A stretch of 64,000 nucleotides of DNA, from NCBI GenBank assembly GCA_036571765.1, contig BROE01000020.1:18265236-18329235 (forward strand), written 5' to 3'. This DNA comes from Plecoglossus altivelis. Lineage: Eukaryota > Chordata > Actinopteri > Osmeriformes > Plecoglossidae. Position numbers and translations under genes: made by a program. This document shows positions 44,917 through 57,796 of this stretch, one piece after another. How positions within the stretch are numbered: position 1 is the stretch's first letter; every line of letters starts with the position of its first letter. Below the pieces are notes generated by a model, which worked only from the letters and a program-made list of their open reading frames with translations, made no database searches and had not been told where the DNA came from.

Positions 44917-47416
44917 TTAAAGGTCTGTGATATCATCCGTACTTCCCATACTAGACCAGTCATTCTCCCGTGAGACGGCCCAGACCCCGGACACGTTGGA
45001 CCTGGGTAGGTCCTCTCCCGGGGGCTCCAAGTCAGGGGAGGGTGATGGTTTCTGGTCCCCACCTGCACCCTCAGGAGGTTCTGGTGTCTCCTCTCTAGCA
45101 TTGAAATGGTCCGGAGTTGTGGTTTCACAGGCAGTCTCTAGCGCCCACCTGTAACCCACATTTGCAGGAGTGGAGGGTGTGCTTAAGCTCCCACTGTCCC
45201 CCTCCATGTTATGAGTCCAAGGAGGCGGTGGAGGTGTGAAAAGACTGCCCACGCCCAGCAGGTGCCCGTGATGAAGAGCGCTATCGATGCTGCGGCTGAG
45301 GTTGATGGGAGACAGGGGACGCATGTCGAACTCTATGAGGGAGAGAACGCACTCATGGTCACCCACTCTTTGCCACAGGAGGGCAGCCTGTGAGTCACAG
45401 CTGCTGCTGGGGGCAGGCCCACTCTTGTGTTCAGGGGTCAAGTCGCTAACACTTGTCGGTTGGTCATCCGAGAAGCGGTCTACAGCAAGATCGCCTCTTG
45501 ATCGCTGATGCCCCGCCCAGTTGTTCGGTAGCAGATCCGCCCAGCTGTTCTCAGACTTCCCGAATGGCCACAGATCTTTCAACACAGTGTCAAAAAAAGA
45601 TGACCCCTTCACACCATTTTGCCTTTCCTGTCTGAGGTCGCTCCTGGTCCTGTTCCTCCCTGGCCTCCAGAACATCCAGGAACCCAGTGCCAGCAATGAG
45701 AAGCCCCAGGCGAGCTCAAGCACCCTGGCCCAGAACTGTCCCAGCCACCAGCCCCAGCCAAAGCGTCTCCAGTTCCCCAACAGTTCGTAGAGCCAGAGCA
45801 GACTGTAGATGTGGAAGCCACAGCACAGCAACCCTAGGAGGGCACACACAGCTGTGACCCGCCTGGCATGTTCTTCAATCCTTTGGGGAGGGTTCCAGTG
45901 AGGAATGGGGGACCTGACCAAGGAACGCAGATGAGAGAGAGATTGAGTGAGGATCCCCAGGCAGAGAGGCAGGCCCCAGCAGAGAAAGAGGCTCTGGAGC
46001 GTCAGAGGGAGAACAGGAGCCAAGGTTGAGGAGAGGAGATCCGTCACCAGCAACAAAACGCAGTGCAACACAGCCAGACATCCCACGTAACAAGGGTGCT
46101 GCAGTTTGAGGGGCAGCAAAATCAAGTTCCCCCCTCTGAGGGAGACCAGAGCCAGAGCAACTTGTGCCCAAAGCAGAAGAGGCAGGGGGAGATTGTGGAG
46201 CGTTGTAATAACAGGCCGAGGCAAGATCTGCCGTGTACCATACGGGTCAACGAGAAGATGAACAGCCTGCAGAACACTGGACAGCAGCAGAAGACCGTTG
46301 ACCACAACCAGAGCACCACAGAGAGGGTGAAGCAGAGTGGACGCACCCATCATTCCTAAAAGTGCCCCACTAGCCAATAACAGGAAGAGACCAGCAGATC
46401 CAAAGACATGGAGTTCCCAGGCAAAGGCCAGCGTTCGACTCAAGTCATCCCAGAGCAAGTTGGTGCCATTGGGGTTGGTGGAAACCACACATGGGTTCAG
46501 GCCCAGCACACAGGGGCGAGTTGGTCCAGACACGCCTTGGTGTGTCATCTGGCCAAATATACTGTAGTGGACCACAGACTTCTTCCCTAAGACAGAGACA
46601 GGAAAAGAACAGATGTAGCTATGAAACCTTCCTAGATAGGTTTGATATCAAACAAATACACACCGAGTATGCATACCTTTTTCTGAGTCTTCAGACAGGC
46701 TAGGGTGTGGTGACTTGTTGGTTTGTGTGTCAGGAATGGGCTCATTATCATAACTCCCTGTAATACAATGAAGTTCAAGTTCAAGTTGTGCTTTATTGTC
46801 ATTCCGCTACATGCGGGTGCATACAGTGGAACGAAATGTCGTGCCTCACAGAGCCACGGTGCTACAGAAGTACAGACATACAACAGTACAGGCAAACAAC
46901 AATCAATTTAAAATAAATGAAATGAAATTATAAATTAAGTTGTAATTCTGTATTACAATTGCAATGAAGAGAAACTGTGTCTATGGTCCTTTTAGAACCC
47001 AGATCATAGAATCATACAACCATTCAGTAGTGATGCCACTCACCCGACTCAAACTCATCATTGACCAAAAGGGGCAGACTCGTTCTTGATAGGTCACCCA
47101 GTGTTGTCTGAGAGTTTGGTGCATCATTATCGTCTTGAACTGAATGACTTTGCTTTGACTGATCCAGTAGACTGATGTTTAATGTAGTGGTCAGAGAAAC
47201 AACCTCAGTGACAAACACATTTTCATCCTCATTCTTTTCCAAGGTTTCATCCAAGGCCTTGTGTTGATCTGGTCCATGGTGCTCTTCTGAAAGCACAGGC
47301 CTGAGTGTTGATGTTGCGGCTGGGAGCAATAAGCCAGTAGGGGCCAACTGCAAGATGCTCCCATGAGACCACTGCAGCAGAGCCAGCACCACTAAGAGAG
47401 GAGTGAATGACTCCAT
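44917..47416 (-). CDS. prrt3: Proline-rich transmembrane protein 3/4-like
   Basis: Multi-pass membrane protein of the PRRT3/PRRT4 family; the molecular role is poorly known. Exons (- strand) 47416-47044, 46757-46677 and 46586-44917 join in phase (1, then 1), giving about 707 residues. Exon 1 starts MESFTPLLVVLALLQWSHG, a clear signal peptide, and leads an acidic, Ser/Thr-rich extracellular stretch. Exon 3 carries about seven hydrophobic segments (for example LHVFGSAGLFLLLASGALLG, ALVVVNGLLLLSSVLQAVHL and FSLLALGSWMFW). A cytoplasmic tail follows with the family signature MRPLSPINLSRSIDSAL and the terminal STDDITDL. Those two tail motifs are what I recall from PRRT3 and PRRT4. The choice of PRRT3 rests on human chromosome 3 linkage and is less certain than the family. 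The extracellular part looks shorter than in mammals. Confidence 0.8.
46771..46912 (+). mobile_element. Retroposon 3' tail fragment
   Basis: AGTTCAAGTTCAAGTTGTGC then TTTATTGTCATTCCGCTACA and GTGGAACGAAATGTCGTGCC is the familiar 3' end of a teleost LINE/SINE family. It is inserted in the PRRT3-like gene's first intron. Family assignment is from memory. Confidence 0.6.
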
Positions 47417-50400
47417 AACTCACTGTTGTGTTTGTTTACAGATCACATTTGAGACCTGCGGAAAATTCGCAAAAGGAAAGACCAGAGTTAGGTATTGAAG
47501 AACAAAGTAGGAAGCAATTAATCTGAGGAGTTTGTTTGTTTTGAAATTCAAACTTCTACAGTCGTGACATTTTGACAGATTGTCATATGTAAATATCACT
47601 TAAGGAACTACAATATCAAGCCCACATGAAACCTTCCGTTTGTTGACCTTGGTCGACATAGTGTTTGTTCCTGTCTTGTTCTATAATACATCCTGTGCCT
47701 GGATAAAAGGGATCTTGGAGTAATTGAGAAGAGCAAAAGGCTGAGGGAAAAGTACCATCTTAAGACTGGGGTAAAAGTGTGCCAGTTTTCCAGATCATCT
47801 ATCTGTACTTCAATCGTTAGAAATACAACAAAGTGTTTGTTTGTGTATTTGTTTCGATGTTTCACTCTGTGCACACTCTTGAACATCACCTTTGGGTTAC
47901 TTGGCAAGTTAAACATATTGACAGATTGCAACTAAAACTGATCCCTGCGATTTGGAAGGTTGCCATCTAGGTTACATGGGACACAGGTGGTGATGTCTGG
48001 GTCAGGTGCAGCACAAATTAGCCAGGTGTGACTGCTGAAGACTGGTGCAACCATGTCTGTTATGTATAAAATATAATATGCTCCACATTATATGATATCA
48101 GGCATTTATATGACAATGCATCACACATACAAAGTATGGGAAAATGCCCATTGCAGATTCCACATTAATATAGAAACTAATTGTAGTGATATACACAACA
48201 TTCTAATATACATTTAATTTTTTTCAACTAAATGTGATATAATGACAAGAATGTAACAATCACAAATCAAAACTGTCTTTCAAATCCTTTGTCAGTATTC
48301 AAATTCACTCACTTGCTCGCTGACTCAAAACTCATTCATTTTCTCCTTATGTGATTTATCTACCGGGAGCAAACAAACCAAATGTACACCATGTAGAGTC
48401 AAACTAAACACCATCAAAACCAACCTGTGAGCTCTTGTTCCCTGCGTCTTGTGTCAGTAGGTAAGGAACTAACGTGCTCCGTCTTCCAAAGATCTTTCAG
48501 TGCACTTGAGTGAAAATCTTCTCGTGTACTGCAGACATCGTAAGGGGCAGGTACAGCGAAGTCAAAGCTGCCCTTACTGGATTTAATCGAGTCAGGACTT
48601 GATGATGACGTTTAATACTGCACCTGCTGCTTGCTTTGCAACACTTACTGCTCTCAACATTTACTGCCCTCAGTTAAAATGTGCTGTTTCTACTAATGAA
48701 ACATGTTCTTCACATATAATCTTGGGTCACCTTTGAGGTATATAAAAATGCCTGTGTGACTATAAATTACCTTTTTGAAGCGATAGTAGTCACTTTATTT
48801 GTATGTCCTCTCTCCCTCAGAGCAGATGTGTCAAGGTAATCCCCTCATTGTAAGGATTAAACTAAGACCATTAGTGGCGCACAAAGTCAGGAAGTAGCTC
48901 AAAGACAGCAGCGCACGAGGACCAAAGTAAACTTTTGATGCCAAGTCCTGGTTTATTTATGCCCGGGCTTAGCTCAAACATGACATTGATTTTAAGAAGG
49001 CAGATGGCACACAAAATGATGTTCCTTAAACACAAGAGGCTAAAACATGTGTTATCAAATTCATCGTTGTTTTTTGTTGTAAGATGTGATGAATTGTAAC
49101 ATTGTGACAGCAATGTGCAATGTATGACCAGGTCTGTGGGTCTTTTTGTGGCTTGTATTTATGTGAAATAAAGACTGGAAAATGCTGTCTGGTATAGCAT
49201 TGGAAGGTTTAAAAGGTGTTAAAGGAATCAAGTCAAAACCATATCCACTGGATCACAGAAAGGGTAAAAGACACAGTGTGGGAATTAACTGTTTCCTGTC
49301 TGATGTGAAGATGGGGTTATGTGTGCATGTAACGCATCTCTTCAGGTCCACCTTAAGAGAGCAGACAGGCAGCCTGTTGTGGCGAGAGTTGGGGGAGGCT
49401 CTCAGTGGGTCATGCCTGGCTCTTTAAGGCAGACTGTGGCAGTTGGATTTTAGTTTTAAAGGCACACACACGTTCAAATGGTTAGCATTACAGACATATG
49501 GATAGATGAAATCAGAGGTGGTCAAACAATCAGGAGACAAAATACAGTGTTTAGTATAAAGTGGTTGTATCATGCTGATCTTATTTGGCGTATCTCTTGA
49601 GAGAATGTTCTTGGTTTTACGTTGACAATAGAAATTATATTGGCTGTAAAAATGTGAAATCATATTGAGTGAATAAAACAGTTAACACCTGTTGGGAAAA
49701 AAAAGTTTAAAATCAATTTTATTTTTTGCTTTAATTAATTTTATTTCAATGTTCTGTATAGGTACAGTGTGCCACATTCATCTATTCAATTATACACTTC
49801 AACAAAAGCACAGACACATTATTAATACATTGTGCTCAGTGAGTCACCGTTGGGCTACAGGGAAAACGGGCCTTCATTTGTTTTAAGTTAAAACAGGAAC
49901 AGGTTGAAATGTGGGTCAGAGGAAGACATCACTCTTTCCTTTATCTAAGATTTGACCAAAGCAGCGCCAATACTCAATAACTAGACTACTGAACAACGTT
50001 ATATATATTGGGCTACATGTATGTCCTTTTAGTTTTAACCAAAGCGACAATAAATAAGTTAATATTCCCAATTCATATAAAGTGAAAATAGCTGTGTATA
50101 TAGGCTACTGAAGCAATGCATTGACTTTTAATCTCGTAGTGGAATTATCAAACCTGATGCGTTATTATTTAAAGTCACATACAAACAATAGACAACTTTC
50201 ACTAAATGTGGTTTGTAATGAATATGAGATATGGTCTTCACCAATAACAGTACCTTCTCATTACAGGCCGTGCTCGTTCCCGCAAACATGAAAAGTGATT
50301 TGTCGTGTGTGCACGTCTGGATCTCAGACCATAGCTGAAAGAGCGTTTTCATCCGTTTGATGCGGCCGTGCCTTCGTAGAACAGTCCGTGGATTCACGTT

Positions 50401-51549
50401 CTTTCAGCAGGCCCATTTCCGTCATTTTGTCTAAATATTCGATCATGGTTAACATTATTTCCATGAACAATTACAGAGCACATGATACAAAGTGAAAATT
50501 GTACATATTCGAAATTGCGCTGGAACGATCATATCGTGAGTGTTTTCTAAAATCTTTCTCGTCTAACAATGTTGTCGAAATAAGAACACGTCACGCGCTA
50601 GCCAGTTAGCTAGCCTTCTACGTTACTGCAGACAAAATGTAATTGTTGTAATTAAATGCAGGAGTATGTGCAGCTACGTAAATGTAATTTACCTGGTAGC
50701 AATTGGCATGTGCATAGCAAATATGGGTTGGCGTTTATCGAGTTTTATTTTGAACGCCGTGCCTTGGCGGAATGAAGAGGTTTTGGTTTTTTTAAGGTAG
50801 CATGGCAAGATGTAGCTAGTTTGCTAGCCTTTTGCTAGTGGTACTTGGCTAGCAGCTAGCTAGTGGTGCTAGTTGTAATGTGCTTAAACCCGATTGTAGT
50901 GCTGAGAGCCGATAGTTTATTTTTGTGACGTGTATGAACCCCTTCCTATTGTGGTTGTAACAGGAGAAATCGTATTTGATAGCTACTAGTTGGAGAATCA
51001 AGCGATTCTTTGTATAATTGCTAATATCCTTCTCGCTAAGCTAACTGATGACAAGCAATACATTTCTAGATAGCTAGTTAGCTATGTATATGTTTCTGGC
51101 CAGTTCATGATGGTGCGAAGCAACCCAGATTTGAACGATGTCTCCTTATAGATGTCAATGTACCCCAAACAAACTGGGTTCCTCGTAAACCTCCACGGAC
51201 TATATCTGATTAAAATACTAGAAGTATGGACAGTATACAAAGTACAAAGTTCTTGATGGGAGAGGGAATTTTCTGCACTTTGTCCAAGCTTCACTTCTCC
51301 TAGTAAAAAGTCGAGGACTATATGACATCAGTCATCCATATTATGGCCAACTAGTTATAGATATTTGAAAACTGTAAGCCTATACATTTTAGTTTTCCAT
51401 TACGATATCACACTAGATACGGTGCATTCAGTTTAACAGTATAACATTGTTTTTACGTGACACCATTTGTGAACACACATTCTCTCCTTGCTTCCCCAAC
51501 TGTGCTCATTCAACGCGCAGGCAAGGATAGCGTGTTGCTGTGACTTGTC
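47417..51549. other. Intergenic region between divergent prrt3-like and qrich1 genes
   Basis: AT-rich unique sequence with no recognised coding exon. TAGC-rich short palindromes at 50595-50880 (GCTAGCCAGTTAGCTAGCC and similar) may mark the qrich1 promoter and untranslated first exon. This is inference. Confidence 0.45.
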
Positions 51550-54500
51550 ATGAACGAGCCAGAGAGTGGAGTGGTCTCGTTCGACGAGTACGTTAGGCAA
51601 AAGGCCCGCAGTGTGCCCCAGCATCGGATGAAGGAGTTCTTGGAGTCTTTGGCCAATAAGGGCCCGGAGGTGCTGCAAGAGTTTAGCCAGCAGAGCAATG
51701 CAGCCACTACTACGACCATGGTGTACCAGCAGAGCGGCAACTGTGTCTACACCGATAGCACCGAGGTTGCCGGCTCCCTTCTGGAGCTAGCGTGTCCAGT
51801 AAGGATCTTTTTTTAATATATATTTTTTATTTATGGAAATGTGTCAACTTTTTATTTTTTGTTAATCAGCTGTACTTGGGCCTGTTTTCATTCATTATTT
51901 CACGTTTTAACAAGAACCTTCTTCTCAATCTCCGCGTTATGAAATATTATTTAAACTCTTGTGTATGTTGGTCCTCTCTCTGTGTAAACAGGTACAGGTG
52001 ACCTCGGCTCAAATGTCACCCCAGACATCCGAGCAGCAAATTCAAGTCCAAGTAAGTCCCTAAATATCTTTCTTAATCTCAGTTTAAAAAACCCTTGCTT
52101 TGTGAACCGTATTCCAGAACAGTCTCCCGTTGTCCTCAGGTGCAGATACAGGGACAGCAGGGACAGACAGTTGGTCAGTTGCTCCAAGTGGCCTCCCCTT
52201 CTCAGTCGGACATACAGGGCATCTCTACCGCTGCTCAGCTCGTCCAGCAGGGAGAGCTAACGGAAGAACAGCACCAGCAGGTAGCTGGAATCATTTGCAA
52301 AGTGACTCTCGCAACTCTTGAGACTGTTTACGTTTACATAGTGTCTCCACATCTTTAATTGTTGAGTTTATCTACGTGAGTTGGACTAGGATCATGTTTT
52401 TGTCTGTTGCAGATTCAGGCTCAGTTGGTTGCGGCTGTAGGCCAACAGATTCAGCTTCAAGGAGGCCAACAGATTCAACAGATTCAGTTACAAGGTGGCC
52501 AACAGATTCACCTTCAAGGAGGACAACAGATTCAGCTTCAAGGAGGCCAACAGATTCAACAGATTCAGTTACAAGGAGGCCAACAGATTCAACAGATTCA
52601 GTTACAAGGAGGCCAACAGATTCAGCTTCAAGGAGGTCAGCAAATTCAGCTTCAAGGAGGCCAACAGATTCAGCTTCAAGGAGGCCAACAGATTCAGCTT
52701 CAAGGAGGCCAACAGATTCAGCTACAGAGCGGCCAACAGATTCAACTTCAAGGTGGCCAACAGATTCAACTTCAGGGTGGTCAGCAGATCCAACAGATCC
52801 AGCTTCCAGGAGGTCAGCAGATCCAGATCCAGACCGTGGAGGCCATGTCTCCATCCCAGCAGCAGGGCTCTCCCCGGGAGGCCGAGAGGAGGGTTGGGTC
52901 CTCCCCCACCGTCCTCCAGCCGGCCAAGAAGCGCAAAGTGGACGTCCCCATCGCGGTGTCGTACGCTCTGCCCCAGGGACAGCAGGTGGCGACCGTCCTG
53001 GCCATCCCTCAGGGACAGCAGCAAAGCTACGTGTCTCTCCGTCCTGACCTGGTGACTGTGGACAGCACGCACCTGTACAGCACCACAGGCACCATCACTG
53101 GGCCCGCAGGGGAAACGTGGACGATTCCTGTGTACTCAACCCCCCAGCAGCAGGGTGTGGCCCACATTGCCATCCCCCAAGAGGCCTACAGCTCCGTCCA
53201 AGTGGCGGCGGGCCACGACAAGGACAAGATGACCGCCATTTCTTCGGCAGGGTCGGTGGCGGTGCATTCGGGCGCAGCGGTGACGGTGGCGTCGGGGACG
53301 CAGGAGGAGGTGGTCCAGACGCTGTTCCCGGCACAGTTCATGAACGGGAACCTCCACATCCCTGTGGCGGTGCAGACGGTGGGCGGGGCTTACAACACCA
53401 CCCAGTCGCTGCACATCTGGGACCCTCAGCAGCAGCACGGCCAGGGAGGAGAGGAGCAACAGCTACACCTGCAGGTCAGAACTGGGAACCATCACGCTGA
53501 CACCCCTAGACCCCCTCAGTGTGTTGTCTTGCTGAATCCTTGAGGTCACACCTGGTTTGTTTAAGGAGAAAACCAAGGGGACCAAGTTTGGTCTCAGCTG
53601 TGGTGGGGGCATCCCCTCCTCCTTTTACCCTTAGCAGCGGAAAGGAGTTAGCTAAAATATTGGTTAGGACAATTTTGTCATCTTAGAATATTAGTGGGGA
53701 CTAGTACCTAACATCCTCCCCTAAACCTACGCCCATGGAGGGAATGCTGGGCTGTGTGTGACGAGCAGGGAGTTGTCTTTGCAGACCGTCAGGGTGCCTT
53801 TTTAAAGTCGTCAAGTTGGTTTTCATCTGCGTGTGTTTGACGACGTTCAGGCCGAACAGGATGGACAGACTGAGGCCTCCGCTGAGCTGCTGCTTCCTGT
53901 GTCGCTGAAGCCAGAGGAGGGCCTGGAGGTGTGGAGGCTCTGGGTCCAGCGTAAAAACGCCGAGTTGGAGAAAGAGGAGGAGCAGAAGCTCGCTCCCATT
54001 GGCCGTGAGTCTTCGCCTGACAGTCAGATTGCAAAGTGAAATTCTACTCTGTGAGATGTCAGTTTCAAATGTGCTGTGTTCCTTTGTCCTTCTCTCTCTC
54101 TCTCTCTTTCCCCCTCCGTTATTTATTTTCTTCTCTCTTTCTCTTTCTCTCTTTCCCTCTCCCCCCTGTGTCTAATTTCCCCTCCCTCCCCACCCTCCCT
54201 CTCTCCAGGTCGTCAGCCCATGCGTTTCCAGGAGGACCTGGTGTCGAGCGCCGTGGCTGAGCTCAATGTGGGTCTGGCGCTGATGACCCAAGAGGCCCGG
54301 GGGCTGGAGGGGGAGCTGTTTGAGCCGGACGCTCTCTACTACGTGTTCCTCTGTATACAGAAGGTGCTGTAAGCCCCTCTAACGTTCCCATGACAACTGC
54401 AGGCAACAAATCTGCTCCCCCAAACACACTTTTTTTTATTAAGGAAAATTCTTAGTCTTCTTGGGTATATGATTTTTTTTAAATAGTTTTTGATCTGAAA

Positions 54501-56524
54501 TGGATAGAACATTCAAACAAAATACACACAAAAATCTGATATATAAAACAAAACCAAAAAAAAACAATTTAATCTGTAATGTCTTTATTCCTCTCCCAAA
54601 TTTGTAGTATCTCTTTGAAAACGGACGAGTGGATGACATCTTCTCTGATCAGTACTACATACGTTTCTCCCAGTTTTTACACAAAGTCCTGGATGATTGG
54701 AGACCAACCGTTCACCCGTTAGGTAAGTAAAGCAGCCTCGCTCACGTTACTTCTACCGCATGATTGTGCCTTTCTGTAGCACTGTGTGTTTGAGAAAGTA
54801 AGGATGTGATCTTCATATAAAAGATACGGCTGTAAAGACAGTGTAAAAAGTGGTGTTTTGGGACATAAAAGGTACTGCTGTTTAACATTCCTGCCACTCA
54901 AGACAAAGCGTACACACGCTAGTGCGCGGAAACATTAGGAGGAAAGGACACTGACAGTTCCTCAGACTTCAGACAACTTTGTACCGCGATCAAACTTGTC
55001 CTTGTCTCTCTCTCCCTTGTCTCTCTCTCTCTCTCTCTTGTCTCTCCTTCTGGTCCCCTTGTCTCTCTCTCTTGTCTCTCCTTCTTGTCTCATTGTCTCT
55101 CTCTCTGGTCTCTCCTTGTCTCTTGTCTCTCCTTAGGTTCAAAGAAGGTCCAATAGTTATTTATTCTCATAACTACTGAACCTTCTTTGAACCCAATGAC
55201 TCACACACTTCTGGGTATTTTCCTTAACCCGCTTGTGGTTGGTTGGTTGGTTGGCGGTTGGCAGTGATTTCTTTGTAGTGACGTTGTGTGATGTTGCTCC
55301 TCCTATCAGGGTACTTCATCCCCAGTCATGTGACCGAGGAGATGTTGTGGGAATGCAAACAGCTGGGCGCTCATTCACCTGCCACGCTGCTCACTACGCT
55401 CATGTACTTCAACACTAAGTAGGTCACCGCTGTCCTTCATGCCTTTCAGTGCTGCTTGTTCACCAAAATTGATGACGTTTGCATCCTTATGTAAAAAGAA
55501 ATAGCCTTTTTAAGCAGATGATTTGTGTGAGTTAATGAATAAAATAAGTATAAATTAGGTTGGCCCAATGAAATGTGAATATATAAACACAAGCTCTGTT
55601 ACGATTGTTATAATTTGTACCAATAATGCTGGTGGTCATCCTTGCTTGATGACATGTTGTCGTGGCAACTGGAATGCGGCGGGGATTCCAGATTCCGTGT
55701 TTGACGGCTCGTGTGTCACGCCACAGGTATTTCCACCTGATGACGGTGGAGCAGCACATGAAGGTGGCCTTCTCCAAAGTCCTGAGGCACACCAAGAAGA
55801 ACCCCTCCAACCCCAAGGACAAAAGCACCAGCATCCGCTTCCTGAAAGGGGTGGGGCCGCACCAGATTGGCCAGAAAGGTGACTCAGATGCTCTCCTTAA
55901 CTCAAGGGTACCAAATCCTGGTCCTCAGGGGGTCAGCTGTCTCTGAAAGTTTGAGATGTTTCCATGATCGTTATCAGGCTTCCATAGAGCTTGATAACAA
56001 CCCATTCATTAGAATCAGGTGTGCTGGAGCAGGGAGACATCTAAAACCTTCAGGAACGTGGCCCCTCGAGGAGCAGGATTTGACACCCTTAGCATGTTTT
56101 CTCGACCAGCTCGGTCCGCTTTTAACGCTCGGCGTCCGCGTGAAATGTGTTGCAGTGACGGACGACATGTATGAAGAGCAGGGGGAAGATCCTGAGAATC
56201 CGCTGAGATGTCCCATCAAACTCTACGACTTCTACCTATTCAAATGGTGAGTTTCCTCCCCGTCCAATCACAAGCTTAGGAACGATGCTATGCTGCCTCA
56301 CAGGAAGAATCCTCAACTGACACCTTTCATCTCTCAGTCCCCAGAGCGCGAAGGGACGCAACGACGCTTACTACTTAACGCCGGAGCCTGTCGTGGCACC
56401 AAACAGTCCTATATGGTACTCGACTCAGCCAATCACCAGCCAGCAAGTGGAGCAAATGCTCACACGCATCATCATGGTGCGGGAGATCCAGGAAGCGGTA
56501 GCACAAGGGAGCATGACTCACTGA
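51550..56524 (+). CDS. qrich1: Glutamine-rich protein 1
   Basis: Nuclear glutamine-rich protein; mammalian QRICH1 is a transcriptional regulator linked to the ER-stress response. Eleven exons join in phase: 51550-51798, 51992-52051, 52140-52280, 52413-53474, 53851-54004, 54209-54363, 54608-54722, 55310-55418, 55727-55878, 56156-56246, 56338-56524, giving 824 residues against about 776 in human. Exon 1 encodes a CARD-like N-terminus (SFDEYVRQKARSVPQHRMKE). Exon 4 encodes QQIQLQGG repeats, then GSPREAERRVGSS and KKRKVDVPIAVSYAL, a likely nuclear signal. Exons 5-11 encode the conserved C-terminal domain (SLKPEEGLEVWRLWVQRKNA, ELEKEEEQKLAPIG, YLFENGRVDDIFSD, KDKSTSIRFLKGVG, CPIKLYDFYLFKC, YLTPEPVVAPNSPIWY). 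The excess length is mostly the repeat. The gene is tail to tail with rpusd4. Confidence 0.96.
52437..52830 (+). repeat. In-frame QQIQLQGG-coding 24 bp repeat
   Basis: About 14 units of CAACAGATTCAGCTTCAAGG plus AGGC, sometimes with an inserted CAACAGATT, inside qrich1 exon 4. The frame stays open throughout. Confidence 0.95.
54096..54208 (+). repeat. CT-rich tract before qrich1 exon 6
   Basis: TCTCTCTTTCCCCCTCC-type pyrimidine tract leading directly to the CTCTCCAG acceptor. A second CT/TCTTG tract lies at 55002-55138 in a later qrich1 intron. Confidence 0.8.
55903..56091. mobile_element. hAT-like MITE, diverged copy
   Basis: Ends CAAGGGTACCAAATCCTGG and GGATTTGACACCCTTAG are imperfect inverted repeats, and the interior GAATCAGGTGTGCTGGAGCA matches the element at 12403-12615. 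It lies in the qrich1 intron between exons 9 and 10. No clear target duplication remains. Confidence 0.7.
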
Positions 56525-57796
56525 GGAGAGGAGGGGACTTAACTCTGACATTCCCCTGGACTCACCAGCCTTCCGCTTGATTATCTCTCCCAGTCCTGGC
56601 TTCCTTTCTCACTCCCGGAGCCTGTGCAACACACAAGGAACTCTAAAGTGGTCTTTCGCTCTCTCTCTCTCTCGCTCTCAAACGGTTTCATTTTACACCC
56701 GCCGACGTGCGCAACACTGTTTACAAGAGTTGATTTTATGGCCTTTTTAAAGAAAAAAAGAGGAAAGAAATGAAAAAAAGGACATAATTCCTCCGTTTTG
56801 TTTAATCTGAATCATGACCGTTAAAATGATTGTCACCCTCATGCCTGATGCGGACTGACTGATTGATTGGTTTGTTCTGTGGGGTTGTGTGCGCGAGCAC
56901 CCTCATCATCTAAGCTCTTTGCTTCACCATGTTTTGAACGATAAAGAGGAGAGGGTTGATCCATGTGGTCACTCGCTCGTAACTGAGAGATTATTATGAA
57001 CTTTCTGCGTCACCCGATTAGAGAGGGTTCATCACCCTCAACTAATTCAGTCTAATGTATAAATATCGTTCAAATATATGGACATTTATCCTCTTATTTT
57101 AGTCCCACCCCAACCTCGACTAAAGGCCTGGACCTGTGAGGGCAACTGGGTTCCCCAGAACAGGACGGATCAGGCCTGAACACAGTATCTCCACAGTCAG
57201 GACCTCTGCTTAAAGTTTTTTTTGTTGTTGTTTTTTTTTTTATATCGCATTTACAATCTCCTGTATGTCTTGATATTATAAGGCTGACGGAGGCCTAAGG
57301 GCCTTTGTTTTCAAACATGTCTTTTGTACGGTGATTTTGTGCTTGATGGTTCCTAGGTTGGAGTCAAGAACGAGAGGGTCTCTGCTCAGTTCTGATCGTC
57401 TCTTAACGGACAAAATCCCACAACAAACGCTATAGTATAGACCAATGCAGCACCACACACTGTTTTTAAAGAAATATAAGAATATACCTTTACATCATTG
57501 TCATGTGTAATGTTAGACAAAGGGGTTTATACATTGAAATTCCAGATCTTGACATTCACGGTTACATTGATATGACTGCTGTTTTTAAAGTAACAATGAC
57601 TTATTTCACAACGAAAATCCATTACGAAGCTTCCGAAATGATTGTGTGTGTGTGTGTGTGTGTGTGTGCGCATAACCTCTACTGACATCTAGTGGTTGAT
57701 TCCAGGCCAACCATCACATCAGGATTTACTTCATGTATTTATTGTTCTGAAACTGGAATATGATGCTGGAATCAACCGTTCTGCCAGAGTCAAATA
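56525..57796. other. qrich1 3' UTR and tail-to-tail spacer
   Basis: No coding exon seen. The stretch presumably holds the 3' UTRs of qrich1 (+) and rpusd4 (-), which converge. A TG microsatellite lies at 57641-57668. Confidence 0.5.
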
